Shown in pieces: positions 56,370 to 64,000 of a stretch of DNA of 64,000 bases. The notes beneath the pieces were generated by a model. It was not told the origin of the DNA. It was given only the letters and a program-made list of their open reading frames with translations, and ran no database searches. The stretch is taken from assembly GCA_024235675.1 (NCBI GenBank), contig JACKLZ010000004.1, positions 119,501-183,500 on the forward strand, in the 5' to 3' direction. The first letter of the stretch is position 1. Each line of letters opens with the position of its first letter. Source of the DNA: Zoogloeaceae bacterium (GTDB taxonomy: Bacteria > Pseudomonadota > Gammaproteobacteria > Burkholderiales > Rhodocyclaceae). A program made the translations under genes and the position numbers.

Positions 56370-56803
56370 TTGCGCGCCTCGATCAACGACTTGAGGCGTG
56401 CGGCGAAGCCGCTGGCGTCTTGTACGTCGTCTGCGGTCGCGGCCGGAACCGCGAGGGTGTCGGGATCGACGGTGTGCAACATGTTGACCCGGCCGGGGGC
56501 GACGCCGAGCACCAGCACGGTACTGCCGACTTCGACCAGCACCACGCGTTCGCGCGGACCCACCGGCGCGGCGCCCAGCACTTTCAAGCCGCGGGCGCTA
56601 CCGCGCGGTGCGCCCAGGCGCTTGAGCAGCCACAGGCAAACCAGCAACACCGCCACAACCACGATCAGCCCGAACGCCATCTGCCCCAGGCTGCCGGCCA
56701 GCGAACCGCTGGCGGCGCCAGCTACGCTCGGCGCCGGCGTATCGGCCGCCTGGCCGGCCAAGGGCAGGCACATCAGGATCCACAGCACAGTTCGCAACAT
56801 CAA
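56366..56803 (-). CDS. fliO: Flagellar biogenesis protein FliO
   Basis: 145 aa. A signal or first membrane segment is followed by [20 protein letters not shown] and a soluble C-terminus with [20 protein letters not shown], the FliO core. FliO stabilises FliP during gate assembly. It heads fliOPQR; no fliL, fliM or fliN is next to it, unlike the usual arrangement. Confidence 0.88.
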   Translation of the reverse strand: MMLRTVLWILMCLPLAGQAADTPAPSVAGAASGSLAGSLGQMAFGLIVVVAVLLVCLWLLKRLGAPRGSARGLKVLGAAPVGPRERVVLVEVGSTVLVLGVAPGRVNMLHTVDPDTLAVPAATADDVQDASGFAARLKSLIEARK

Positions 56804-56873
56804 TCGCCTCGGGGCGGTTCAAGAACACGCTGGCAGAGTAGCCCGGCTCGAGGCAAGACCAGGGCGGGATAAG

Positions 56874-56890
56874 GCGGCAAAAATTGCCGC
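56874..56890. promoter_or_regulatory. Palindrome GCGGCAA-AAA-TTGCCGC upstream of fliO
   Basis: A 7-bp inverted repeat made of the same CGGCAA/TTGCCG hexamers as near flgB, 71 bases before the fliO start and 26 bases after the DUF1415 stop. It could be an activator site for fliO or a weak terminator for the gene upstream. Confidence 0.4.
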
Positions 56891-56915
56891 TATTCCGGCC
56901 CGGCGTGGCAGTGCG

Positions 56916-57482
56916 CTATTTCGGGGGCGTGTCGAAGCAGGCTTTGAGCAGCGCCTGCATCTTGTCAGTCCCGAGTTCTTCGACCCGCGCGATGTTGCGC
57001 TCCGGGATCTGCTCCGGGTCGGGGTAGTGCTCGACCGCGCGGGCCAGGCTGTCCTCGCGGATCAGGTGCAGCAGCGGGTAGGGCGAGCGGTTGGTGGTGT
57101 TTTCGACATCGTCGGGCTCGGTGCCGCCAAATTGGTAGTCGGGGTGGAAGCTGGCGATCTGGAAGGTGCCGCGGTAGCCCAGCTGTTTGAGGATCCGGTG
57201 GGTGTGATTGATGAACTGGTTGTACTCGAAAAAGTCCTGCAACACGGCCGGGTGGATCAGCAAAGTGGTCTCTATGGTGGCGTCGTTGGCCATCAGCGCG
57301 AGCTCGGCTTCCAGGTCCATCTGCAGTTGTTCGTCGGTGGTGGCCTCCGATACGAAGAAGCGCACGCGGTTTTTGACCAGCTCGCGCTTGGCGAAGGGGC
57401 AGAGGTTGAGGCCGATAACGAGGGTTTCGAGCCAGCGCCGCACCGGCGCGATGTAGTGTTCGTGATCCAAGGGGAGGTCCAA
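56916..57482 (-). CDS. DUF1415-family protein
   Basis: About 189 aa if started at TTG 57482. The conserved part begins RRWLETLVIGLNLCPFAKRE and continues with FHPDYQFGGTEPDDVENTTN and SPYPLLHLIREDSL, typical of this uncharacterised family. No ATG exists in the frame before this block, so the start is a non-ATG codon; TTG 57482 and CTG 57497 are candidates and neither has a good ribosome site. Possible translational limitation or an error upstream. Confidence 0.78.
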   Translation of the reverse strand: MDLPLDHEHYIAPVRRWLETLVIGLNLCPFAKRELVKNRVRFFVSEATTDEQLQMDLEAELALMANDATIETTLLIHPAVLQDFFEYNQFINHTHRILKQLGYRGTFQIASFHPDYQFGGTEPDDVENTTNRSPYPLLHLIREDSLARAVEHYPDPEQIPERNIARVEELGTDKMQALLKACFDTPPK

Positions 57483-57567
57483 TTGTGTTGCCCGCAGTGA
57501 GTCGCGTGGCCGTCGTGAGGCGCGTTGCGATGATGCTGCAATCGCTTGGCGCGGCGCGCGTGTGTCG

Positions 57568-57591
57568 CGCGAGCATTGATCAATGCTCGCG
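57568..57591. promoter_or_regulatory. 24-bp perfect palindrome between DUF1415 and the phasin gene
   Basis: The sequence is a 12-bp half-site CGCGAGCATTGA and its exact complement, with no spacer, between divergent genes. It looks like an operator for a dimeric regulator; I cannot name it. Confidence 0.5.
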
Positions 57592-57674
57592 GGTGACGCC
57601 GCGCAGCAGCATGCACTGTAGCGAAAACAGTCGTGTTGCGTCGGCAGTCCATGAGGCAAGTGGGTTGCCTGTGA

Positions 57675-57689
57675 TGCTGCACCGCAACA
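57675..57689. promoter_or_regulatory. PhaR-like operator 1 upstream of the phasin promoter
   Basis: TGCTGC-ACC-GCAACA, a near-palindrome of the TGC-N-GCA kind bound by PhaR repressors, ending 6 bases before the -35 box. Confidence 0.5.
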
Positions 57690-57695
57690 AAGTAG

Positions 57696-57723
57696 TTGAC
57701 AATCAATCTGATCAGCCTATACT
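57696..57723 (+). promoter_or_regulatory. Sigma-70 promoter of the phasin gene
   Basis: TTGACA (57696-57701) and TATACT (57718-57723), 16 bases apart. The best housekeeping promoter I see in the window. Confidence 0.75.
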
Positions 57724-57731
57724 TCGATCCA

Positions 57732-57746
57732 TGTTGCACCGCAGCA
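57732..57746. promoter_or_regulatory. PhaR-like operator 2 at the phasin start site
   Basis: TGTTGC-ACC-GCAGCA, nearly identical to operator 1 and starting within about two bases of the predicted transcription start, where binding would block initiation. Confidence 0.5.
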
Positions 57747-57807
57747 CAAGTTTTCAAAGCGTTTTGCGGGCCACCGATTTTTAAACGATCTCACAAGGAA
57801 ATTCACC

Positions 57808-58347
57808 ATGAACAAGTTCACCACCCCCGAGCAGTTCGCCGACGCTGGTAAAGCCGGCCTGGAAGCCCTTCTGTCGCAAGCCACCACCGCTTTTGCACGT
57901 GCTGAGCGCCTGGCTGCCCTGAACCTGAACACCAGCCGCGCCATGCTCGAAGACGGCGCCCTGAACACCAAGGCCATCATGGCCATCAAGGACCCGCAAG
58001 AGCTGGTCAAGCTGCAGAGCTCCCTGGCCAAGCCGATGGTCGACAAGGCTGTTGCTTACGCTCGTAGCGTGTATGAAATCGCAACCGAAGGCCAGAACGA
58101 AATGGCCCAGGCTTTCGAAGCTCAGATCGCTGAAATGAACAAGACCTTCAGCGCTGCGCTGGCACAAGCCGAGAAGTCGGCTCCGGCCGGTTCCGAGGCT
58201 CTGTTCGCTGCTGCCAAGCAGTCGATGGCTGCCGCTTCGAGCGCCTACGATTCGATGAACAAAGCTGCCAAGCAAGCTGCTCAGATGGCCGAAGCCAATG
58301 TGGCCAACGCCACCAAGGCCGCGACCAAGGCTGTCAGCGGTAAGTAA
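57808..58347 (+). CDS. phaP: Phasin (PhaP-type polyhydroxyalkanoate granule protein)
   Basis: 179 aa. The phasin_2 pattern is clear: NKFTTPEQFADAGKAGLEAL, then ALNLNTSRAMLEDGALNTKA and an Ala/Lys-rich amphipathic C-terminus ending AATKAVSGK. Phasins coat PHA granules and limit their size. The coding sequence uses more CTG/GCT-type codons and looks highly expressed. It has a strong promoter flanked by two PhaR-like sites and a good terminator, fitting a monocistronic, abundant protein. Confidence 0.93.
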   Translation: MNKFTTPEQFADAGKAGLEALLSQATTAFARAERLAALNLNTSRAMLEDGALNTKAIMAIKDPQELVKLQSSLAKPMVDKAVAYARSVYEIATEGQNEMAQAFEAQIAEMNKTFSAALAQAEKSAPAGSEALFAAAKQSMAAASSAYDSMNKAAKQAAQMAEANVANATKAATKAVSGK

Positions 58348-58397
58348 TGACGGCGCACGGTTCGGCTTCGGCTGAACCGGCCCGGCGCTTCGGCGCA

Positions 58398-58430
58398 AAT
58401 GCCGTCCGGTGAAAGCCGGGCGGCATTTTT
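58398..58430 (+). terminator. Rho-independent terminator of the phasin gene
   Basis: AATGCCGTCCGG pairs with CCGGGCGGCATT around TGAAAG and is followed by five T. Confidence 0.88.
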
Positions 58431-58520
58431 ACGTCTACCGCGGTGTTTTGTGTCGGTACTTTTCCGGAAGGCAAAGAGATCGGCTGACGGCGGACGTAGC
58501 CAATGTCGAGGTGGTCGAGC

Positions 58521-58557
58521 AAGACAATGGGGTACCAGCGAGGCACCCCATTGTCTT
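58521..58557. terminator. Hairpin with a 13-bp perfect stem between phasin and mscS
   Basis: AAGACAATGGGGT (58521-58533) pairs with ACCCCATTGTCTT (58545-58557). It lies 13 bases after the mscS stop on the minus strand. No T tract follows, so termination is likely but not sure. Confidence 0.55.
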
Positions 58558-58569
58558 CGAGTTTGCAGA

Positions 58570-59910
58570 TCAGTCGCTCGTCGCAGGCACGTCTTTTGGC
58601 GTGTGCAGTGGCGGCATCGACTTGAGGTGCAGATCACGCTGCGGGTAGGGGATGGTGATGCCGGCTGCTTTGAACGAACGCCAGATCGCGAGGTTCACAT
58701 CGGTGCGCACATTGCCGATGCCGTTCTCCGGGTCGCTGATCCAGATGCGCAGTTCAAGCTGAATGCCGCTGTCGGCAAAGGCCAGCATGCGCGCTGTCGG
58801 CTCCGGGGTGGTGAGGATGCGCGTTGAGGCCTTGGCCGCTTCGATCAGCAAGGCCATGGCTTGCTCGGGGTCGTCGTCGTAACTGATCTGGACGGGGATG
58901 CGCACGCGCGTATTGGGGTCGGTATAGCTCCAGTTCACCACCTCGGAGGTGATCAGGTTTTCGTTCGGGATCAGGCGCTCGACGCCGTCTCGGTCGCGCA
59001 CCACCACATAGCGCGCGCGCAACTCCTGCACCCAGCCAAACTTGGTGTCATCGGCGCCGACCGAAATCACGTCGCCGGGCTTGATCGAGCGGTCGAGCAC
59101 CAGGATGAAGCCACTGATGAAGTTGCTGGTGATGCGTTGCAGACCAAAGCCGATGCCGACGCCGAGCGCGCCGCCAAACACGGTGAGTGTGGTCAGGTCG
59201 ATGCCGGCGGCATCAATGGCCAAAAACAGCGCAAGCGCGATCAGGAAGAATTTGCTGAACTTGCCGAAGGCCACTTGCAGCGAGGGCGTCATGTGCGGCG
59301 AGGCGCGCATGCGACGCTCGATCACCCCCGAGGTCCAGAATGCCAGCGTGAGCAGCAGCGCGATCAGCGCAACCAGCTTGATGGTCGACAGCACCGAGAC
59401 GCGCGAACTGCCAATCGTGATGGCCAGGTCGTTCAATGCCGTTTCGACGGCCGGCAACCAGCCCACCAGATCGAGCGCCACGGTGGTCCAGATAGCGGTT
59501 GCGATGATGTTTTCCCACGCCTTGACCGCCGGCGTGGCGCGAAAGCCTTTGCGCAAGAGGTACACCATCAAGCGAACGGTGGCGAGCGACAGCAGCAGCG
59601 GCACGGCCACGTCGAGCATGCCCGATGGCGCGCCAATGCTGCGAAACACACCGCGACCGATGAGCACTGCCAGCAGCGCCATCACCGGCCACATCAAGCG
59701 TTGCAGGGCATGCAGCATGAGTCGGCGCAGGTCGCCGGGCGGGTAATGATCGCATCGCTCGCGCAAGGGCGCCTTGGACACGCGGTGCAACAGCCATGTG
59801 ACTACGCCCGCCACCAAGAGGAAGCCGACTTCATACAGCACGGCGGGTTGAATCAGTGCGTCGAGCAATTGCGGCATGCGTGCCAGCAGCGCCTGAATGT
59901 CTGTTTCCAT
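58570..59910 (-). CDS. MscS-family mechanosensitive ion channel
   Basis: 446 aa. An extended N-terminal region with four to five membrane segments precedes the MscS core: the pore-lining helix region TTLTVFGGALGVGIGFGLQR, then ITSNFISGFILVLDRSIKPG and DVISVGADDTKFGWVQEL, and LIPNENLITSEVVNWSYTD. The longer N-terminus is like YbdG/MscK-type members. It releases solutes on osmotic downshock. I chose the ATG at 59910; a start at 59922 is possible. Confidence 0.9.
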   Translation of the reverse strand: METDIQALLARMPQLLDALIQPAVLYEVGFLLVAGVVTWLLHRVSKAPLRERCDHYPPGDLRRLMLHALQRLMWPVMALLAVLIGRGVFRSIGAPSGMLDVAVPLLLSLATVRLMVYLLRKGFRATPAVKAWENIIATAIWTTVALDLVGWLPAVETALNDLAITIGSSRVSVLSTIKLVALIALLLTLAFWTSGVIERRMRASPHMTPSLQVAFGKFSKFFLIALALFLAIDAAGIDLTTLTVFGGALGVGIGFGLQRITSNFISGFILVLDRSIKPGDVISVGADDTKFGWVQELRARYVVVRDRDGVERLIPNENLITSEVVNWSYTDPNTRVRIPVQISYDDDPEQAMALLIEAAKASTRILTTPEPTARMLAFADSGIQLELRIWISDPENGIGNVRTDVNLAIWRSFKAAGITIPYPQRDLHLKSMPPLHTPKDVPATSD

Positions 59911-60103
59911 TGCGACTCTCATCACCTCGGTGAACCTGCAGTCTAGCGCGGCGGCACGCTGGTTCGGTGTTCCATATCGCAGCACCTGCTTAGTGATGAT
60001 CCAGTTGTGTTGCGCGATCTGAGGTGTTTCCGGCCTTTCTCCGCTTGCACGCTATTTGCAACTGTCATGGTTTGAACGGCAGCTACCGCGATGGAGGCAG
60101 GAT

Positions 60104-60799
60104 ATGAAATATGAAGATCTGCTATGCCAGGCGCTCGAGATCGAGCCCCCCTGGCAGATCGTCCGCATGCGCAATGATCTGGGCCGGCATCAGCTCGATG
60201 TCTGGGTGGCGCGCGAGATGCCGCGCCGGGGATGGATTTTCGGCCCGCGCCATGCGCTGCCGGAAGTGCCGGAGCGCGTGTGGCGACATATCAATGTGGG
60301 CCAGTCGCGCTGTGTGGTGCACGCTGCCACCACGGCCGACATGGCGCATATGGCGCTGCCCTGGATTGGCGCCGCTGAGCAGGTGTTTACCCATGCGCTG
60401 AGCCGTCAGATCGCGACCCATTTCATGGAAGGCATCAAGTTCCAGTCGATCTGCAAGCTGCTCGACATCCCGGCGGGTGACCTGTGGAAATTCAAGCACA
60501 GCCTCGACCACGGGAAAATCAGCCTGTCCGGCAAGGACACGCTCATGGCGGACAGCGGGCAGGCGCAGTTTGGCATTCCCGAGGCCGATCACCCGGTGTG
60601 GGACGCCTTGCTGACGGGCGGGCTCGATATCGAAATCCGTGCGCTGAGTCTCAAGCTGCTGCTCACCAAGTTGCGCGGGCAGATGCAGTTGATCAGTGAT
60701 CCGGAGGTGCGTCAGATGAAAGCGCATGAGCTGCATCACTACTTTGTCCGCCATGCGATTCAGCTCTCGCATGAGCTGGCACAGATCCGCCAGAATTGA
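60104..60799 (+). CDS. Uncharacterised protein resembling the N-terminus of ISL3-family transposases
   Basis: 231 aa from the ATG at 60104 (GGAGG site). The pattern LEIEPPWQIVRMRNDLGRHQ, RVWRHINVGQSRCVVHA, ALPWIGAAEQVFTHAL and SICKLLDIPAGDLWKF follows, in order, the ISL3 transposase start, which reads ..PPW.. W+HL... vPWA..S.FT... The zinc-binding cysteines of that domain are missing and there is no DDE domain. No terminal repeats are visible. It may be a domesticated protein rather than a decayed element; function unknown. Assignment is by eye. Confidence 0.55.
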   Translation: MKYEDLLCQALEIEPPWQIVRMRNDLGRHQLDVWVAREMPRRGWIFGPRHALPEVPERVWRHINVGQSRCVVHAATTADMAHMALPWIGAAEQVFTHALSRQIATHFMEGIKFQSICKLLDIPAGDLWKFKHSLDHGKISLSGKDTLMADSGQAQFGIPEADHPVWDALLTGGLDIEIRALSLKLLLTKLRGQMQLISDPEVRQMKAHELHHYFVRHAIQLSHELAQIRQN

Positions 60800-60821
60800 C
60801 CGCCTCCGGAGAGCGCACAAG

Positions 60822-61793
60822 ATGACAACAGAAGGATTGATGCCCGTGGCCGCCGTGGCCGAGTTGATTCGAGAGGGTCACTATCTGAGCCTTGCCGGTG
60901 ACGAAGCGGCACTCAGGCAATTGCCCCTGGGTCACTGGATCGGCGGCACGATCCCGTATTTCATGGCGGCAACCGGTGGCACGGTGAGCCGGGACCAGGT
61001 GTTTGTTCAGCCGGTGACCGGGTTCGCGGCAGCCCCGCGTTTGCGTCTGTACGACGCGGGCAGCTTGCCGCAGTTGTGTCGCAATGCGCCTGATCATGGT
61101 TTCAGTTTGCTGATCGTGCCCGCCTTCAGCACATGCCATGGCGACTTTGCGCGCAACGCACCGAATTATGAAGACATGTACCTCAAACCCCTGGCCGGCT
61201 GGGTGGCCGGAACGCATCTGGATGATGCCGGCCATGCGACGCCGCAGGTGGTGCTCGGGTCAAGCGGCGAGTTTTCGGCCGAGCACGCGGTGGTCATGGA
61301 TGTTGAATTGCCCCCCGAGCGTTTTGCCCAGATTGACATCGTTAACCCGTTCAAGCCCGGCGATGGCGACGCCATCAGCTTTCCGGACACCGGCTTTTCG
61401 GTGGACATCTGTCGCGTCAATGGCGAGGCCATGCATCTGGCCGACTATCTTTGCGCACTCGAGGTCGATACCCGGCTGCCGCTGGTGGCGGACTACTGCG
61501 GCGCGTCGGTCAACGTCAGCATCAAACATATCGACGCGGCGGCACGACGGGTCGAGTTTTACGCCCCGGTGTTTCCGGGCTTGACGTATCGGCTTGCCAT
61601 CGCCTCGGGCGAGAGTGCGCCGCCGGGAATTGGCGGCGATGTGAGCCCCATGTTCGCCTGCAACTGCATTCTCAATTTTCTCTACGAGGGGCTGGAGGGC
61701 CAGCCCGCCGGCGCATTGACCGGCCCGGCCACCTTCGGCGAGATTGGCTACCAGTTGCTCAACCAGACGCAGGTGGTGCTCACCATCCGCTGA
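60822..61793 (+). CDS. Uncharacterised conserved protein
   Basis: 323 aa from the ATG at 60822, preceded by GGAGA. No signal peptide or membrane segment. Features include EGHYLSLAGDEAALRQLPLG, HWIGGTIPYFMAATGGTVSR and VADYCGASVNVSIKHIDAAA. I do not recognise a family with certainty. It follows the ISL3-like gene by 22 bases and may be cotranscribed with it. Confidence 0.65.
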   Translation: MTTEGLMPVAAVAELIREGHYLSLAGDEAALRQLPLGHWIGGTIPYFMAATGGTVSRDQVFVQPVTGFAAAPRLRLYDAGSLPQLCRNAPDHGFSLLIVPAFSTCHGDFARNAPNYEDMYLKPLAGWVAGTHLDDAGHATPQVVLGSSGEFSAEHAVVMDVELPPERFAQIDIVNPFKPGDGDAISFPDTGFSVDICRVNGEAMHLADYLCALEVDTRLPLVADYCGASVNVSIKHIDAAARRVEFYAPVFPGLTYRLAIASGESAPPGIGGDVSPMFACNCILNFLYEGLEGQPAGALTGPATFGEIGYQLLNQTQVVLTIR

Positions 61794-61901
61794 TGCCGGT
61801 CGCCTTCCGTCGAGCCGGCGAGGCGATGACGTTGTCAATCAGGCGCCGGTTTTGTAGGCTGCGTCGGGAGTCGTCTTTTCGCGGCGACAGAGGAGAGCGC
61901 G

Positions 61902-62330
61902 ATGTCCGAGTCAAATACGGCCCAGGGACGTTGTCTGTGCGGCGCCGTGACGCTGAGCGTGGCGCGCCCGGCCAGCAGTGTGGGCGCCTGCCACTGCAGC
62001 ATGTGCCGCAAGTGGGGCGGCGGGCCCTTGCTGGCGGTGGAATGCGGTACCGAGGTCAGGATTGCCGGCGAGGAAAACGTGTCGGTGTTCGATTCCTCGC
62101 CCTGGGCGCAGCGCGGCTTCTGCAAGCACTGTGGCACGCATCTGTTCTATCGGCTGAAAGAGGCGCAGCACTATCACCTGCCGGTCGGACTGTTCGACGA
62201 GGCGCCCGAATTCAGCTTCGATCAGCAGATTTTCATCGACGAGAAGCCGGCGTATTACCGCTTTGCGAACGACACCAGAAACATGACTGGCGCCGAGGTG
62301 TTTGCGCTGTACGCGCCACCGCCGGACTGA
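61902..62330 (+). CDS. GFA-family zinc protein (glutathione-dependent formaldehyde-activating-like)
   Basis: 142 aa. The zinc-binding cysteines of the GFA fold are visible: GRCLCGAV, ACHCSMCRKWGGG and FCKHCGTHLF. The founding member links formaldehyde to glutathione, but most members are uncharacterised. It is convergent with the gamma-glutamyltranspeptidase gene, which also uses glutathione, though a link is only a guess. Confidence 0.85.
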   Translation: MSESNTAQGRCLCGAVTLSVARPASSVGACHCSMCRKWGGGPLLAVECGTEVRIAGEENVSVFDSSPWAQRGFCKHCGTHLFYRLKEAQHYHLPVGLFDEAPEFSFDQQIFIDEKPAYYRFANDTRNMTGAEVFALYAPPPD

Positions 62331-62381
62331 GCGCCGCCACTGTGGCGAGTGCTGCTCGCCACGGGCGTTTTCTGTCGCTGT

Positions 62382-64000
62382 CTATTCCCCCATTACCACG
62401 CCTTCGCGTCGCGGGTCGGCACCGCCGAGCAGGCGCATGGTGCTGCCGTCGCCTTGCACCCGAATGGCCTGCAGGCCGCTCGTCATGTCCATCTCCTTGA
62501 TCTGATGACCCCGGGCCTTGAGCCCGTCGACGGTCGTCGCGTCGAAGCGCCCGGCTTCGAGCAGCACCGGCACCTTGCCGCCCACCGAGGCGAAGTTGGG
62601 CAGGTCGATGGCCTGCTGCGGGGTGAGCCCCCGGTTGAGCGTGGCGTAGAGCGTTTTGGCGGTGTAGTGGATGATCAGCGCGCCGCCCGGGCTGCCGCCG
62701 CTCATCACCAGTTTGCCGGTCGCCTTGTCGAACACCAGCGTGGGCGCCATCGACGAGCGCGGGCGTTTTCCGGGCTCGACCCGGTTGGCGATCGGGCTGC
62801 CGTCGGCGGCTTTGGGCGCAAAGCTGAAGTCTGTCAGCTCGTTATTGAGCAGAAAGCCTTTGACCATCTGCCGCGCGCCAAACGCGTCTTCGATGGTGGT
62901 GGTCATCGCCACCGCCTGGCCGTTGGCGTCGATGATGCTGATGTGGCTGGTGCCGTATTCGGGCTGATCCGGCATGGGGGCGTAGCTGGTTTTCATGGCG
63001 CCGGGCGTGCCGGCCGGGGCATCCGGCATCGCCATCTCGCCGATCAGACGGCTGCGGGCGGCAAGGTAGGCCGGATCGAGCAGGGACGCCCAATGGCCGC
63101 CGGGTGCGGCGACGAAATCGGGGTCGGCGAGATACTGCGCGCGGTCGGCGAAGGTCAGACGCGAGGCCTCGACATAGCGATGCAGCCAGTCGGCCGACGC
63201 CATGTCTGCTGGCGGCTCGGCGGCGCCGGCTTCGAGCGAGGTCGCGCCGGGTTCAGTCTTGCCCAGAATGCCCAGAATCTGCCCGACCGCAATGGCCCCC
63301 GAGCTTGGCGGCGGGAAGCCGCAGATGCGGTAGTCGGTGCCGCGGGCGCGGTGGTCGTGGCACATCGGGTCGCGGCGTTTGGGCGTGTAGTTGGCCAGGT
63401 CGGACAGTGCGAGCAATCCTGGGTTGGTCGGGTGGGACGTGACCTTGCTGACGATGGCGCGTGCGACTTCGCCGTCGAGCAGTCCGGTCGCGCCGCGTTG
63501 GGCGATCGTTCGCAGCACGGTGGCGAGTTCGGGGTTTTTCAGCACATGCCCGACCGGCCACGGTGTGCCGTCGGCATCAAAAAAGTAGGCGCGCGCTGCG
63601 GGGTCCTTGGCGATGAATTTATCCTTGCCCAGCATGGTGTTGAGTCGCGGGCTCACTTTGAAGCCCTGTTCGGCCAGCGCGATGGCCGGTTCGAACAAGG
63701 TGGCCCACGGCAGCTTGCCGTGCTTGGCGTGCGCCATTTCAAGCATGGCGACCGTGCCCGGCGCGCCCACCGAGCGGCCACCGACCTTGGCCTCGTCAAA
63801 CGGCATCGGCTTGCCGTCCTTGTCCAGAAACAGCGCCTCGGTGGCGGCGGCGGGGGCGGTCTCCCGGCCGTCGTATGCGGCCACCTCCTTGCCGTCGAAG
63901 TACATCAGGAAGGCGCCGCCGCCGATGCCCGACGACTGCGGCTCGACCAGCGCCAGCACCATCTGGACGGCAATGGCCGCATCGATGGCCGAGCCGCCCG
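62382..64000 (-). CDS. ggt: Gamma-glutamyltranspeptidase (5' end outside window)
   Basis: The frame is open to the right edge (539 codons present). It begins within GGSAIDAAIAVQMVLALVEP and SSGIGGGAFLMYFDGKEVAA, the family's N-terminal motifs. The catalytic nucleophile is the threonine in EYGTSHISIIDANGQ, where the precursor self-cleaves, and SGGSPGGALIIHYTAKTLYA is the C-terminal binding loop. The enzyme breaks down periplasmic glutathione. The start codon and signal peptide lie beyond 64000. Confidence 0.93.
   Translation of the reverse strand, partial: GGSAIDAAIAVQMVLALVEPQSSGIGGGAFLMYFDGKEVAAYDGRETAPAAATEALFLDKDGKPMPFDEAKVGGRSVGAPGTVAMLEMAHAKHGKLPWATLFEPAIALAEQGFKVSPRLNTMLGKDKFIAKDPAARAYFFDADGTPWPVGHVLKNPELATVLRTIAQRGATGLLDGEVARAIVSKVTSHPTNPGLLALSDLANYTPKRRDPMCHDHRARGTDYRICGFPPPSSGAIAVGQILGILGKTEPGATSLEAGAAEPPADMASADWLHRYVEASRLTFADRAQYLADPDFVAAPGGHWASLLDPAYLAARSRLIGEMAMPDAPAGTPGAMKTSYAPMPDQPEYGTSHISIIDANGQAVAMTTTIEDAFGARQMVKGFLLNNELTDFSFAPKAADGSPIANRVEPGKRPRSSMAPTLVFDKATGKLVMSGGSPGGALIIHYTAKTLYATLNRGLTPQQAIDLPNFASVGGKVPVLLEAGRFDATTVDGLKARGHQIKEMDMTSGLQAIRVQGDGSTMRLLGGADPRREGVVMGE

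Overview
The window is GC-rich chromosomal DNA from a polarly flagellated betaproteobacterium, most likely in the Rhodocyclales/Zoogloeaceae (Azoarcus-Thauera-like). This is inferred from gene content: a type IV pilus minor-pilin operon, FlhF/FlhG, MotC/MotD-type stators, sigma-54 and sigma-28 flagellar promoters, a granule phasin with PhaR-like operators, a PEP-CTERM protein and a bacteriohemerythrin. No search was run, so the genus is not settled.

Layout. 1-4866 (-): minor-pilin operon fimT-pilV-pilW-pilX-pilY1, with pilY1 running off the left edge. 4.9-9.0 kb: a plastic segment with two decayed ISAs1-family copies in inverted orientation (283 bp still identical), an apparently intact IS3-family element inside the left copy with a CAG target duplication, and a PEP-CTERM gene between the copies. 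9.0 kb: tRNA-Thr(CGT). 9.9-17.3 kb: flhB-flhA-flhF-flhG-like-fliA-motA(C). An arsenic operon (arsR-arsC-acr3) and a chemoreceptor follow, separating motA(C) from its usual neighbour motB(D) at 21.2 kb. 22-25 kb: bacteriohemerythrin with an FNR-type site, a Gate-domain membrane protein, an Lrp regulator and an amino-acid binding protein. 25.4-30.9 kb (-): topoisomerase IV genes parE and parC with a periplasmic binding protein gene between them. 31-44 kb: flagellar cluster, flgA/flgM/flgN on the minus strand and flgBCDEFGHIJ-flgKL on the plus strand. 44-46.7 kb: small uncharacterised genes. 46.7-54.5 kb: orphan TRAP fused permease, YeeE-type sulfur transporter, hydrolase, MFS carrier and LysR regulator. 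54.5-56.8 kb (-): fliOPQR. 57-64 kb: phasin, MscS channel, a gene resembling the N-terminus of ISL3 transposases, a GFA-type zinc protein and a gamma-glutamyltranspeptidase cut by the right edge.

How it works together. The flagellar genes show a readable hierarchy. Two good sigma-54 promoters precede flgB and flgK. A dense TTGCCG/CGGCAA cluster lies about 80-120 bp upstream of the flgB promoter, where an NtrC-type activator (FlrC-like) would bind. Sigma-28 promoters precede flgM and the chemoreceptor, fitting the FliA encoded here and its anti-sigma factor FlgM. FlhF with a FlhG-like protein suggests polar placement, but the FlhG-like protein has lost its Walker A lysines while keeping the N-terminal FlhF-activating motif. 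Pilus, chemoreceptor and stator genes point to a surface-active, motile cell; hemerythrin under an FNR box and the phasin point to life at variable oxygen with carbon storage.
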